Source: Arcuatula senhousia
Taxonomy: Eukaryota; Mollusca; Bivalvia; Mytilida; Mytilidae
Assembly: GCA_963971305.1 (NCBI GenBank)
Contig: OZ020308.1
Coordinates: 29,355,275 to 29,419,274, forward strand
Length of the DNA: 64,000 nucleotides
Direction: 5' to 3'
The position numbers were made by a program, and so were the translations under genes. Numbering within the stretch: position 1 is the first letter of the stretch; the number at the start of each line of letters is the position of its first letter. Below, one piece after another: positions 13,191 through 24,762 of this stretch. The notes below the pieces were generated by a model. It searched no databases. It was not told the origin of the DNA and saw only the letters and a list, made by a program, of their open reading frames with translations.

Positions 13191-14110
13191 ATTTCGGAAA
13201 TCGTAATGTAAAGATGACAATTCCGACCAGAACCTCCACGTGGTAATAGAACGTTACTGTCTTCAGTGGAACGAAGGTCACCGTTCCGGACACAGTGGGG
13301 AAGCTTACTTATGTGGCCTGATAGGCAGTGGTTCCTAATACAAACTTTTTTTTTCCATCCAATCAGATTACAGTTAATTATCGTGGATCTTTGCGTATAT
13401 AGGCAATATCTATACACCACATTCTTAGAATGTTTTGTGAACAATCGTATCAAAATAGGGGACATACAACTTTGTAAATCAAATTATCTTTCATAAATGA
13501 TAAATGATTGTGTTTGGAAAAAAAATCTTTTATAGCGAGTTGAATTTCTCTTTTTGAAAATTCAACCCTTAGTTTTAATCATATATTTAGGTAATTTAAA
13601 CATCTTTATTTCTTTATATATCTGTATATTGGCGCTAATGTCGTTCTTTCTTGTTTTTCCAATCATATAAAAAAAAAAGCTGAAAAGGTTAGCGGATTGG
13701 AATAGGATTATACAAGATCTATTTAATATTTCAAAATTTGATAAGGTGCGGATTAATTAGAATTTATCTTTAATTAAAAATTAACCTTTTGTTATAATTG
13801 TTTAGTTATAGTTTTTAATATAAATTGAATCCTAAAGTATATATCTAAAATAGTACCCAAAATAAATTTAGTTTTCATTAAAAAAGGTTAATTTGGTCAA
13901 TACAGAAACGATACGAAATTAGTACTTGTGCATTTTGATTGGTTGAAAAAAGTGTTAATGAATAGACGCATGGCTAATCGTACAAACTGTTTGTACTAGG
14001 AACAACTGCATACTAATGTGATGGTGCATGATGATCTGCACGACTCGCGGCACATAGCGAGTCTTTCATTTCGCGGTAGATGGATCTCTCCTATAGTCAC
14101 ACCTATACAT
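13190..14110 (+). repeat. Degenerate, interrupted copy of the A/B repeat segment
   Basis: 13250-13310 (CTTCAGTGGAACGAAGGTCA, then GGGGAAGCTTAC) and 14022-14110 (GCACGACTCGCGGCAC, then CTATAGTCAC) align with consecutive parts of copy A at about 470-640. The ~0.7 kb between them looks like a later insertion. Non-coding. Confidence 0.4.
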
Positions 14111-14554
14111 ACATGTAGCTAGGTCGTATGAAAGGACATACCTGTAGCCAGAATTTTTAGGGGGCAGGTTCGATTTTCAAATTTTCCTTATTTTAGTAGT
14201 GCTTCAAAATCAAATTTCAGTTTGTTTTTACAAATATTTTTCATTTTATTTTGTCCTAGTCCTAGATGGGGTCGTTTGAACGCCTCGGCATCAAGTGTGA
14301 TTAGGATGGCCTTGACATTTTTTTGAAATTTGAACTAAGTAGTTCAAAATAGTTTCAGTGTGTTGAAATAATCTTTTTTGGATATAAGCACATAAAAAGC
14401 GCAAAAATACTTAATGTAACCATAGAAAACCCATGAAAACTGGTCTAGATTGACATTAATAAATAAGCATATATTTAGAACCAGTGAACAACTGCAATAA
14501 CAGTGCGACGTCAAAAGTATTTCACGCTTTTCATCCAACGTTACTCGCATATTT

Positions 14555-14774
14555 GAGGGTGTCACAGCCTTTTTGGTACGCGGTATTCCGTGCCTTTTAA
14601 AGGGTATTCGGTACGCCAAGGTGTGGTACACGGTACGCGATGTTCCGAATTTTTAGGCTTTCGGTACGCGTACGCCGTGATCTTTAGAGTATTAGGTATT
14701 CCAGTCTTTTTAACGGTATTCTGTCCTTTTTTAAACGGTATTCGGTATTCCGGGGGCGGGAGCTGTGACACACC
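14555..14774 (+). mobile_element. 220-bp MITE built of iterated CGGTATTC/CGGTACGC words
   Basis: Termini GAGGGTGTCACAGC and GCTGTGACACACC are inverted with a small indel. CATATTT is duplicated on both sides (14548-14554, 14775-14781). The interior is about eight repeats of CGGTA(T/C)(T/G)C every 20-30 bases, unusually G/C-rich for this window. Non-coding. Confidence 0.75.
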
Positions 14775-14818
14775 CATATTTCCGTATGACAATTTTGATT
14801 ATTAAGTTCACGTTGCTG

Positions 14819-14985
14819 AATGCGGTTTTGTTGTTGTTGTGTGTGTGTGTGTGTGTTTTTATGTTGTTATGTGGTTTGTTTTGTTATGATGATTTTAGTC
14901 TACCGGTTTTGCCTTCGTTTTTACGGTTTTATGATACTGATTACCCCTTTGGTACACCTTTGCTTCTTTCTTTAGAAGAAGTCAA
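14819..14985 (+). repeat. Dispersed repeat, left member of an inverted pair
   Basis: ATGCGGTTTTGTTGTTG, a (TG)n tract and TACTGATTACCCCTTTGG are found again, inverted, at 26235-26400 and more distantly near 55590-55730. The pair at 14.8 and 26.3 kb flanks the whole Tc1/RF cluster. They could be long terminal repeats of the Tc1-like element or two independent copies; the third copy favours the latter. Confidence 0.6.
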
Positions 14986-15096
14986 TAAAAGATTACAATA
15001 TTTTGACAATGAAATATTTTAAAAATTGACGTTACGATGACGTAATTTTAAGAATAAACACGTAAACAAAAACAAAGCAGGTGCACTTTTATCAAA

Positions 15097-15259
15097 ATGG
15101 CTAGAAAATCAAAGAAATGTCCCCTGAGCTGAAACGGCAGATTCTGCGCTTGTATGAAGTAGGGAACAGCAAAGCAGAAATCAGTAGGATAACAGGCTAT
15201 GTTCATCTACTGTTTCCAAATTTTTGAAGAATTTTGATGCAAGGGGAAGCATAGAAAAA
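15097..15259 (+). pseudogene. Tc1-like transposase remnant, part 1 (first helix-turn-helix)
   Basis: N-terminal piece of a Tc1/mariner transposase. From the ATG at 15117 it reads MSPELKRQILRLYEVGNSKA then EISRITGY, a paired-like HTH. After a one-base shift it continues SSTVSKFLKNFDARGSIE. Another ATG at 15097 is out of frame, so at least two frame lesions are present. At ~15260 the reading is cut by the RF1 cluster and resumes at 19971. Frame lesions and nested insertions make it non-functional. Confidence 0.85.
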
Positions 15260-15260
15260 A

Positions 15261-18200
15261 CTAGAGGCTCCCAGGAGCCTGAATCGCTCACCTGATCTCT
15301 TATGCCAAAGTTTGAATAAATTTCACAAACTTTCAAGTATACAAAGTTGCAAACAATCCCTTCAGTGGTTTCAGAGAAAATTTTTGAAAATCAGTTTAAA
15401 TTAATAGAAAAAACAGTTCAAGGGCAATAACTCATGTAAGGACCTTTTGATGCTGAATAAGAAAAGTTGCTTCGGTTTTTCTCTATCTCTTATACTTTTC
15501 GAGTCAAAAATATAAGCAAAAAACAATGGTCTGACACCCCTGTTCTATTTTTAGCAACGGCGGCCATGTTGGTTGATTGACATGTATATAATTCACAAAC
15601 TTGGTAGAGGACATCCTAAAGATCAAGTATACCAAGTATCTATGCAATCCCTTCAGTGGTTTCAGAGAAGAAGATTTTTGAAAATCAGTTAAAATTAATG
15701 GAAAAAAACAGTTAAAGGGGAATAACTCTTAAACAGCTGATCTGACAATTTTGACCCTGAAATGATTTTTGTAGATCTCAATGAGCCTAACAATTTTGCA
15801 ATACTAACTTTTTTCTCTAGCTCTAACGGTTTTCAAGATATAGTCCAACTAGAGGCTCCCAGGAGCCTGAATCGCTCACCTGATCTCTTATGCCAAAGTT
15901 TGAATAAATTTCACAAACTTTCAACTATACAAAGTTGCAAATAATCCCTTCAGTGGTTTCAAAGAAGATTTTTGGAAATCAGTTTAAATTAATAGAAAAA
16001 ACAGTTAAAGGGCAATAACTCCTATAAGGACCTTTTGATGCTAAACAAGAAAAGTTGCTTCGGATTTTCTCTATCTCTTATACTTTTTGAGTTATAAGCC
16101 AAAAACAATGGTCTGACCCCCCCTGTTCTATTTTTAGCAATGGCCGCCATGTTGGTTGGCTGACGTGTATATAATTCACAAACTTGGTAGAGGACATCCT
16201 AAAGATCAAGTATACCAAGTATCTATGCAATCCCTTCAGTGGTTTCAGAGAAGAAGATTTTTGAAAATCAGTTAAAATTAATGGAAAAAAACAGTTAAAG
16301 GGGAATAACTCTTAAACGGCTGATCTGACAATTTTGACCCTGAAATGATTTTTGTAGATCTCAATGAGCCTTACAATTTTGCAATACTAACATTTTCTCT
16401 AGCTCTAACGGTTTTCAAGATATAGTCCAACTAGAGGCTCCCAGGAGCCTGAATCGCTCACCTGATCTCTTATGCCAAAGTTTGAATAAATTTCACAAAC
16501 TTTCAACTATACAAAGTTGCAAATAATCCCTTCAGTGGTTTCAAAGAAGATTTTTGGAAATCAGTTTAAATTAATAGAAAAAACAGTTAAAGGGCAATAA
16601 CTCCTATAAGGACCTTTTGATGCTAAACAAGAAAAGTTGCTTCGGATTTTCTCTATCTCTTATACTTTTTGAGTTATAAGCCAAAAACAATGGTCTGACC
16701 CCCCCTGTTCTATTTTTAGCAATGGCCGCCATGTTGGTTGGCTGACGTGTATATAATTCACAAACTTGATAGAGGACATCCTAAAGATCAAGTGTACCAA
16801 GTTTCAAAGCAATCCCTTCAGTGGTTTCAGAGAAGAAGATTTTTGAAAATCAGTTAAAATTAATGGAAACAAGAGGCTCCCAGGAGCCTGAATCGCTCAC
16901 CTGATCTTGATGTTGACCCTATACTTTTGTAGAGCTAAATGAGCTGAACATTTAAGCAAGCAACAGCTTTTCTCTACCTGCAATAGTTTTCATTCTGTAG
17001 GCCAAAAACATGAAAAATGGCTATTTTTCAGGGGCCGTAACCCCTATAAGGGATCATCTGACAACTTCAACCCTATGGAGAATTTAGTAAAGCTAAATGA
17101 GCTGAACATTTAAGCAAGCAACAGCTAATCTCTATCTGCAATAGTTTTCATTCTGTAGGCCAAAAACATGAAAAATCGCTATTTTTCAGGGGCCGTAACC
17201 CCTATAAGGGGTCATCTGCCAACTTCGACCCTATGGAGAATTTTGTAGAGCTCAATGAGCTGAACATTTAAGCAAGCAACAGCTAATCTCTATGTGCAAT
17301 AGTTTTCATTCTGTAGGCCAAAAACATGAAAAAATGCCATTTTTCAGAGGCCGTAACCCCTATAAGGGGTTATCTGACAACTTCGATCCTATGGAGACTT
17401 TCGTAGAGATAAATGAGCTTAACATTTAAGCAAGCAACAGCTAATCTCTATCTGCAATAGTTTTCAAATGTAGGCCAAAAACATGAAAAATGGCTATTTT
17501 TCAACTTTAAGGGGCCGTAACCCCTATAAGAGGTCATCTGACAACTTCGACCCTATGGAGACTTTTGTAGAGTTAAATGAGCTGAACATTTAAGCAAGCA
17601 ACAGCTAATCTCTATCTGCAATAGTTTTCATTCTGTAGGCCAAAAACATGAAAAAATGCTATTTTTCACCTTTAAGGGGCCGTAACCCCTATAAGGGGTC
17701 ATCTGACAACTTTGACCAAATGGAGACTTTGGTAGAGCTTTTGATGCTGAATCAGTAGCGTGGCCTCAGATTTCCTCTATCTCTTATACTTTTTGATTTA
17801 TAAGCCAAAAACAGTAGTCTGACCCCCCTAGTCTATTTTTAGCAACGGCGGCCATGTTTTTTATCAAAGCATTTCAAAATGAGGATCGTTTGTTGCCAAC
17901 ATGTCATATATCATTCCTGCCAAGTTTCTGTTAAATTGGTTCAGTGGTTTCAGAGGAGAAGATTTTTGAAATTGTTAACGGACGACAGACGACGACAGAC
18001 GACGACGGACGACGACAGACGACGACGGACGCATAGTGATGGCATAAGCTCACATGGCCTTTGGCCAGGTGAGCTAAAAAACAGTTAAAGGGGAATAACT
18101 CTTAAATGGCAATGCTAACTTTTCCTCTAGCTCTAAGGGTTTTCAAGATATTGTCCAAAAACTACAAAAATGGTCAATTTTGACGATTAAAGGGCAATAA

Positions 18201-19968
18201 CTCCTATAAGGAGTCGTTTCACAACTTCGACTCAATGGAGAGATTTGTAGAGCTTTTGATGCTGAACAAGGAGGGTTGCTTCAGATTTTCTCTATCTTTT
18301 GTACTTTTTGAGTTTTAAGCCAAAAACAATGGTCTGACCCCCCTGTTCTATTTTTAGCAACGGCGGCCATGTTGGTTGGTCGACGTGTATATAATTCACA
18401 AACTTGGTAGAGGACATCCTAAAGATCATGTATACCAAGTATCAATGCAATCCCTTCAGTGGTTTTAGAGAAGAAGATTTTTAAAAATCAGTTAAAATTA
18501 ATGGAAAAAAACAGTTAAAGGGGAATAACTCTTAAACGGCTGATCTGACAATTTTGACCCTGAAATCATTTTTGTAGATCTCAATGAGCTAAACAATTCT
18601 GCAATGCTAACTTTTCCTCTAGCTCTAACGGTTTTCAAGATAAAGTCCAAAAACTGCAAAAATGATCAATTTTGATGATTAAAGGGCAATAACTCCTATA
18701 AGGAGTCGTTTCACAACTTCGACTCAATGGAGAGATTCGTAGAGCTTATGATGCTGAACAAGGAGGGTTGCTTCGGATTTTCTCTATCTCTTATACTTTT
18801 TGAGTTATAAGCCAAAAACAATGGTCTGACCCCCCTGTTCTATTTTTAGCAACGGCGGCCATGTTGGTTGGTCGACATGTATATAATTCACAAACTTGGT
18901 AGAGGACGTCCTAAAAATCATGTATACCAAGTATCAATGCAATCCCTTCAGTGGTTTCAGAGAAGAAGATTTTTGAAGAAAAGTTAACGGACGGACGGAC
19001 GGACGACGGACGACGGACGACGGACGCTTAACGATGACAATAGCTCACATGACCCTTCGGGTCAGGTGAGCTAAAAACTGCTAAAATGGTCAATTTTGAT
19101 GATTAAAGGGCAATAACTCCTATAAGGAGTCGTTTTACAACTTCGACTCAATGGAGAGATTTGTAGAGCTTTTGATTCTGAACATGAGAGGTTGCTTCGG
19201 ATTTTCTCTATCTCTTAAACTTTTCGAGTTATAAGCCAAAAACAATGGTCTGACCCCCCCCTGTTCTATTTTTAGCAACGGCCGCCATGTTGGTTGGTCG
19301 ACCTGTATATAATTCACAAACTTGGTAGAGGACATCCTAAAGATCAAGTATACCAAGTATCTATGCAATCCCTTCAGTGGTTTCAGAGAAGAAGAATTTT
19401 GAAAATCAGTTAAAATTGATGGAAAAAACAGTTAAAGGGGAATAACTCTTAAACGGCTGATCTGACAATTTTGACCCTGAAATGATTTTTGTAGATCTCA
19501 ATGAGCCTAACAATTTTGCAATACTAACTTTTCCTGTAGCTCTAACGGTTTTCAAGATATAGTCCAAAAACTGCTAAAATGGTCAATTTTGATGATTAAA
19601 GGGCAATAACTCCTATAAGGAGTCGTTTTACAACTTCGACTCAATGGAGAGATTTGTAGATCTTTTGATTCTGAACATGGAAGGTTGCTTCGGATTTTTT
19701 CTATCTCTTAAACTTTTCGAGTTATAAGCCAAAAACAATGGTCTGACCCCCCTGTTTTATTTTTAGCAACGGCGGCCATGTTGGTTGGTCGACCTGTATA
19801 TAATTCACAAACTTGGTAGAGGACATCCTAAAGATCAAGTGTACAAAGTTTCAAAGCAATCCCATCAGTGGTTTCAGAGAAGAAGATCTTTGAAGAAAAG
19901 TTAACGACGGACGACGGACGCCTAACGATGACAATAGCTCACATGACCCTTCGGGTCAGGTGAGCTAA
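15261..19968 (+). mobile_element. Nested RF1 cluster inside the Tc1-like transposase
   Basis: RF1 5' ends (hairpin AGGCTCCCAGGAGCCT then CGCTCACCTG) occur at 15263, 15851, 16433 and 16872. RF1 3' ends (hairpin, CAGGTGAGCTAA) occur at 18077, 19074 and 19968. 16872-18077 is a complete short copy inserted in another copy: flanks TTAATGGAAA and AAAACAGTTAAAGG are contiguous elsewhere in the family. The copy ending at 19074 likewise splits ATAGTCCAA/AAACTGCTAAAATGG. 15263-15850 and 15851-16432 are near-identical ~585-bp 5' parts. Microsatellites of GACGACGG precede each 3' end. Non-coding. Confidence 0.85.
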
Positions 19969-19970
19969 AA

Positions 19971-20195
19971 AAGTGGAAGACCAAAATCGACCGGCAAACA
20001 TGGCGACCGGATTTTGGAACGGCTGGTTAAGGAAGATCGGAGGAGATGTTTCCGTGATCTAATGAACGAATTTAACATGTCTATTCCCAGACTAGTTAGT
20101 AAACGTACTGTTCAGCGGAGGTTAGCTAGTTTTGGGTACAACAGACGAGTTGTAGCAAAAACTTTAACAATTTCTCTTACAAACAGAAATAAAAA
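19971..20195 (+). pseudogene. Tc1-like transposase remnant, part 2 (GRPR-like motif and second HTH)
   Basis: Continues the same transposase directly after the RF1 cluster. SGRPKSTGKHGDRILERL carries the GRPR-type linker between the two HTH units. It is followed by VKEDRRRCFRDLMNEF and VSKRTVQRRLASFGYNRR, the second DNA-binding unit. The frame runs without stops to RNKK, where RF3 enters at ~20196. The bases on each side of the RF3 copy rejoin in frame, which fixes this as one interrupted gene rather than three separate fragments. Confidence 0.87.
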
Positions 20196-22393
20196 GCTTC
20201 GCTGAGCGCAGCATGATACAACTGCAACATGTCGAACACTGTACGCTTTAGGCCCAATATGGATAGTAAATTGATCTGGACACTTGCAGCCCATGGTGGA
20301 CTGACAAAGGTTTTTAACACATGCAGCCTTTGTTGGACTATCAATCAACATTCAAAAGAAATTCATTTTTTTTTCAAAAGCAAACTAAAATACAGTTACA
20401 AAAACATTACCCCTTTTGGCCCCAAATCAATGGTATCTTCTACCTTTCACTTTTGCTCCTTTTGGCCCTATGCAGCAATTAGGAGGGGGTGTTGCAAAAT
20501 AAGCATTCAATTTTGTTAATTGACTACAAGAATTTATTTGCCAAATAAAAAATTAAATCAGACAATAAATAAAAAAAGTTTCAATTTTGGCCCCTTTTGG
20601 CACCTATTTCCAGAATGGGCTGGGGGATAAAGCAATAGTTAATCCTCCATTTTCTATCCACCACTTGACAAGAGTTAACTTACAAAAAAAAATTTCAAAA
20701 TCGGACCAGAAATAAAAAAGTTGAATTTTTTGCCACTTTTGAGCCCCTAATTTCTAAATGAAAAAAAGGGGGCCCCCCAAATTAATCCCAATTTTGGTAT
20801 AATGGTAGTGCATATCATTGTCAAATTTCACAACAATTGACCAACCAGAACCAAAGTTAGTGTGAGAACAAATAAAATATTTGAATTTTTTTTCCCGTTT
20901 GGGCCCCTAATTTATAAATGAATGAAAGAACCTTAGTGAGCACGCTCACATACCCCACGCGTTCTGCTATTTGACTATATAAATTAACCTGGAGCTCGTA
21001 AACTTTTTGCGAATTAAAAATATGTTATAACATACACAGTAGTAACATATGTTATGTTTCTTGCAAACTATGTTTTGTTAAATTCTTTTCAGTTGTTTCA
21101 AAGGAGTTCCAATCACAAACTTTAATAAAGATTTTCAGCTAATTTTTAAGTCCCAAGGGTAATAACTCCCACAAAAATTCCTGGTAATATGCACAACTTC
21201 ATATGGTGTACTTCTTACATACAAAGTTTCATAAATTCTGTTCAGTAGTTTAAGAGGAGTTGCCTTCACAAACTAAAATCAGGATTTTCTGCAAATTTCT
21301 AAGTCCAAAGGGCCATAACTCCCACAAAAATTTGCGGATAAAAAATTCCTGGTAATATGCACAACTACATATGGTGTACTTCTTGCATACCAAGTTTCGT
21401 TAAATTCTGTTAAGTAGTTTAAGAGGAGTTGCGATTACAAACAGTAAATCATGATTTAATGCAAATTTCTAAGTCCAAAAGGGCCATAATTCTCACAAAA
21501 ATTTGTGGATCAAAAATTCCTGGTGATATGCACAACTACATATGGTGTCCTTCTTGCATACCAAGTTTTGTTAAATTCTGTTCAGTAGTTTAAGAGGAGT
21601 TGCGATTACAAAATGTAATCATGATTTAATGCAAATTTCTAAGTCCAAAAGGGCCATAACTCCCACAAAAATTTGCGAATCAAAAATTCCCGGTAATATG
21701 CACAACTACATATGGTGTTCTTCTTGCATACCAAGTTTCGTTAAATTCTGTTCAGTAGTTTAAGAGGAGTTGCGATTACAAACTGTAATCATGATTTTCT
21801 GCAAATTTCTAAGTCCAAAGGGCCATAACTCCCACAAAAATTTGCGAATCAACAATTCCCGGTAATATGCACAACTACATATGGTGTTCTTCTTGCATAC
21901 CAAGTTTCGTTAAATTCTGTTCAGTAGTTTAAGAGGAGTTGCGATTACAAACTTTGATCACAGACTGACGGACGGACGGACGGACGGACGGACGGACCAG
22001 TCAAAAACATTATACCCTTCGCAACTTCGTTGCGTGGGGTATAATAAAGGGTAGATCCCCAAAATCAATCCCATTCATAGTATGAAACATTGTTGTAAAA
22101 TATCACATCATTTGGGTAATCAGAACAAAACTTATTGTGGGAACAAACAAAAAAGTAGCATTTTTGGCCCTTTTTGGCCCCTAATCTATAAACGAAAAAA
22201 GGGGGAACCCTAAAATCAATCCCATCCACCCTTTTATGGTAAGGAACATCATTGTAAAATTTCATAGCAATCGGATAACTAGAACTAAAGTTATTGTGGG
22301 AACACTAAGTTAAAAGACAACGACGCAGACGCGGACGCAGACGACGACAGCATCATACCATTATACGTCCGCAATTTTTTTGCGGTCGTATAA
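20196..22393 (+). mobile_element. RF3 element inserted in the Tc1-like transposase
   Basis: 5' end GCTTCGCTGAGCGCAGC folds as a hairpin and is followed by ATGATACAACTGC. The 3' end has a GAC-rich tract, then CCGCAATTTTTTTGCGG and GTCGTATAA. The two ends share the subterminal inverted word ATACGACCGC, degenerate on the left. Removing 20196-22393 rejoins the transposase frame at RNKK/CVSW. The body holds blocks of GGCCCCTTTTGGC type. An RF2 copy (20922-22047) is nested within it. No ORF of interest. Confidence 0.8.
20922..22047 (+). mobile_element. RF2 element nested in RF3
   Basis: 5' part AGTGAGCACGCTCACAT is a hairpin abutting ATACCCCACGC. The 3' part CGCAACTTCGTTGCG is a hairpin abutting GCGTGGGGTAT, giving an 11-bp perfect subterminal inverted repeat. 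Between them are about five core repeats of ~160 bp (for example CATACCAAGTTTCGTTAAAT and AAAGGGCCATAACTCCCAC) and then a pure (ACGG)n tract at 21968-21996. Removing the element restores RF3 sequence (TAAATGAA/AAAGGG). Non-coding. Confidence 0.85.
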
Positions 22394-23041
22394 AAAATGT
22401 GTTAGCTGGTGTAGGAATAGACTACACTGGACTGTTAGGGACCACTGGAATAAAGTTATATTTTCGGATGAGATGCAAGTTGTGTTGGAAAAGAACAATC
22501 GTGTCTATGTTTGGAGAAAATCGGAAGAAAGGTGGAATACAGAGTGTTTAGGATTGTACTGACAGCGTAATGGCGGCAATGTTTTGGGGTTGCATTTGTT
22601 ATGGTGGTGTTAGAACAATCGTTGACATTGATGGTAATATCAATTCAGCTAAACGCATAGATGTTTTAGACAAAAACTTGTGGCCTGTAGTCACGGAGAA
22701 TTTTGGTGTTAACCCGTGGACTTTTCAGGATGACAACGCACCTGTTCATCAGTCTGTCTAGACTGTTTCTTGGAAGAATAACAACGAAATAAATTGTCTC
22801 GACTGGCCTTCACAATCCCCAGACCTTAATGTCATTGAAAATATATGGAGATATATTAATAAAGATCCGTTTTCAACATGAACAAAGTAAAATTAAAACT
22901 AAAGCAGAACTTGTGTTAGCAGTGCAGAGAATTTGGAGAAGGATTTCTCAAGCGAATATTTCGAACTTATATCGTTCTATTCCCCGTCAGCTTCGATATG
23001 TCATAAAGGCAAAGCTACAAAATATTGAAGTTGTTTGGTGA
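22394..23041 (+). pseudogene. Tc1-like transposase remnant, part 3 (DD34E catalytic domain)
   Basis: Catalytic domain of the Tc1-like transposase. The first Asp is in WNKVIFSDEMQ, the second in WTFQDDNAPVHQS, the Glu in SPDLNVIENIW. There are 34 residues between the second Asp and the Glu, which is the Tc1 DD34E signature. The C-terminus is IPRQLRYVIKAKLQN. A frameshift after ERWNTE (about 22535), a TAG at 22759 in the otherwise continuous frame, and a TGA after INKDPFST make it dead. Length and order are normal for a ~340-residue Tc1 transposase once insertions are removed. No clear short Tc1 terminal repeats were found next to it. Confidence 0.92.
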
Positions 23042-23192
23042 GTACATAAGTATTGTAACCTTTTTTCAATGTTTGAACTTGTTTTACAAGGAGTATGGGA
23101 TATAAGGCCTGTTTTTGCCTTAAATTGTACTCAATTCTCAACCCTTGACAACTGTTGTCAGATGCTGATAAAATATTTATTAAATATCTAAC

Positions 23193-24710
23193 AAGAGGCT
23201 CCTAGGAGCCTGAATCGCTCACCTGAACTACACAGATACACATATTCTGTAGATATTATTGTGCTTAACCATATCCGATTAAAATTTCTGAATTATCTTA
23301 TAAAGTTTTCAAGATAGAATGCTTAATAAGTGCAAAATTTGGCAAAAATTACGGAAAAAGGGCAATAACTTCCACATCAGCGGTAGGATCTTTTTAAAAA
23401 ATTCAGGACAAGTTGATCTTAATATGCTGCTTACTCAATTTTGATATCTGAAACCATTTTTGAGTAATTAGCAAAAAACTGCAATTTACCCCTATCTTCT
23501 ATTTTTAGCCATGGCCACCATGTTTTTTCGACAAATCAAAAATCTAAACGTTAGAGTTGTAGCATATATGCTAATAAACCAGTGTGCCAAATTAAGATGC
23601 AGTTGGTCTTACAGTGTCAGACAAGTTAATCTTTGAAATTCAGGGGAAAAGTACTGAAAAATGGTCAATTTTGTCGTTTTAAGGGCAATAACTCCTAAAA
23701 GACATGGTCCTACATCTTTGACTAACTTACATGACATGTAGATCTTGGTGTGCTTAATAATATGCAATTTAAATTTTTGAAATATCTTGTATAGTTTTCA
23801 AGATATAGGACTAAATAAGTGAGAATAAAAATTGAAAAAATCCAGAAAAAGGGCAATAACTCCTACATCAATTGTTGGATCTTCTTGAAAAGTTCAGAGC
23901 ATGTAGATCTTGAGGTGCTGATTACTTATATTTATTGATCAATTTTGATATCTGTAACCATTTTTGAGTTATTAGCAAAAAACTGCAATTTTCCCCTATG
24001 TTCTATTTTTAGCCATGGCAGCCATATTTTTTGACAAATCAAAAATCCAAACGATAGAATTGTAGCAGATATGCTATTGAATATATGTGCCAAGTTTAGA
24101 TGCAGTTGGTCTATGGTGTCAGACAAGTTAATCTTTAAAATTCAGGAGAAAAGTAATGAAAAATGGTAAATTTTGACGCTTTAAGGGCAATAACTCCTAA
24201 AAGACATGGTCCTACATCTTTGACTAAATTACATGATATGTAGATCTTGATGTGCTTAATCATATGCAATTTAAGTTTTTGAAATATCTTGTATTAAGTT
24301 TTTAAGATATAGGGCTAAATAGGTGAAAATTTTTGAAAAAAAAAATCCAGAAAAGGGCAATAACTCCTACATAAGTTGTTGGATCTTCTTGAAAATTTCC
24401 GGGCAGGAAGATCTTGAGGTGCTGATCACTTTTAACACCAGAATTTCGATATCTGTCACCGTTTTTTAGTTATTTGCAAAAAACTGCAATTTACCCCTAT
24501 GTTCTATTTCTAGCTACAGCGACCATTTTTTTTTATGAATCAAAAATCCAAACGATAGTTTTGAAGCACCCATGCCAATAAACAACTGTACCAAGTTTGG
24601 ATGCCATTGGACTTATGGTGTCAGAGGAGTTAACGATTGAAAAAGTTAACGGACGACGGACGCCAAGTGATGGCAATAGCTCATATGACCCTTCGGGTCA
24701 GGTGAGCTAA
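23193..24710 (+). mobile_element. RF1 element with ~500-bp internal repeats
   Basis: Begins AAGAGGCTCCTAGGAGCCTG and ends GACCCTTCGGGTCAGG then TGAGCTAA. It sits just after the Tc1-like transposase end. Internal sequence repeats with a ~500-bp period (ATCTTTGAAATTCAGG near 23630 and its match near 24130). Short GACGACGGACGCC tract before the 3' end. Non-coding. Confidence 0.85.
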
Positions 24711-24762
24711 AAAATGAGAAACTTAATACACTTTTCAATTTAAAATGATTGTTTTGGTAAAC

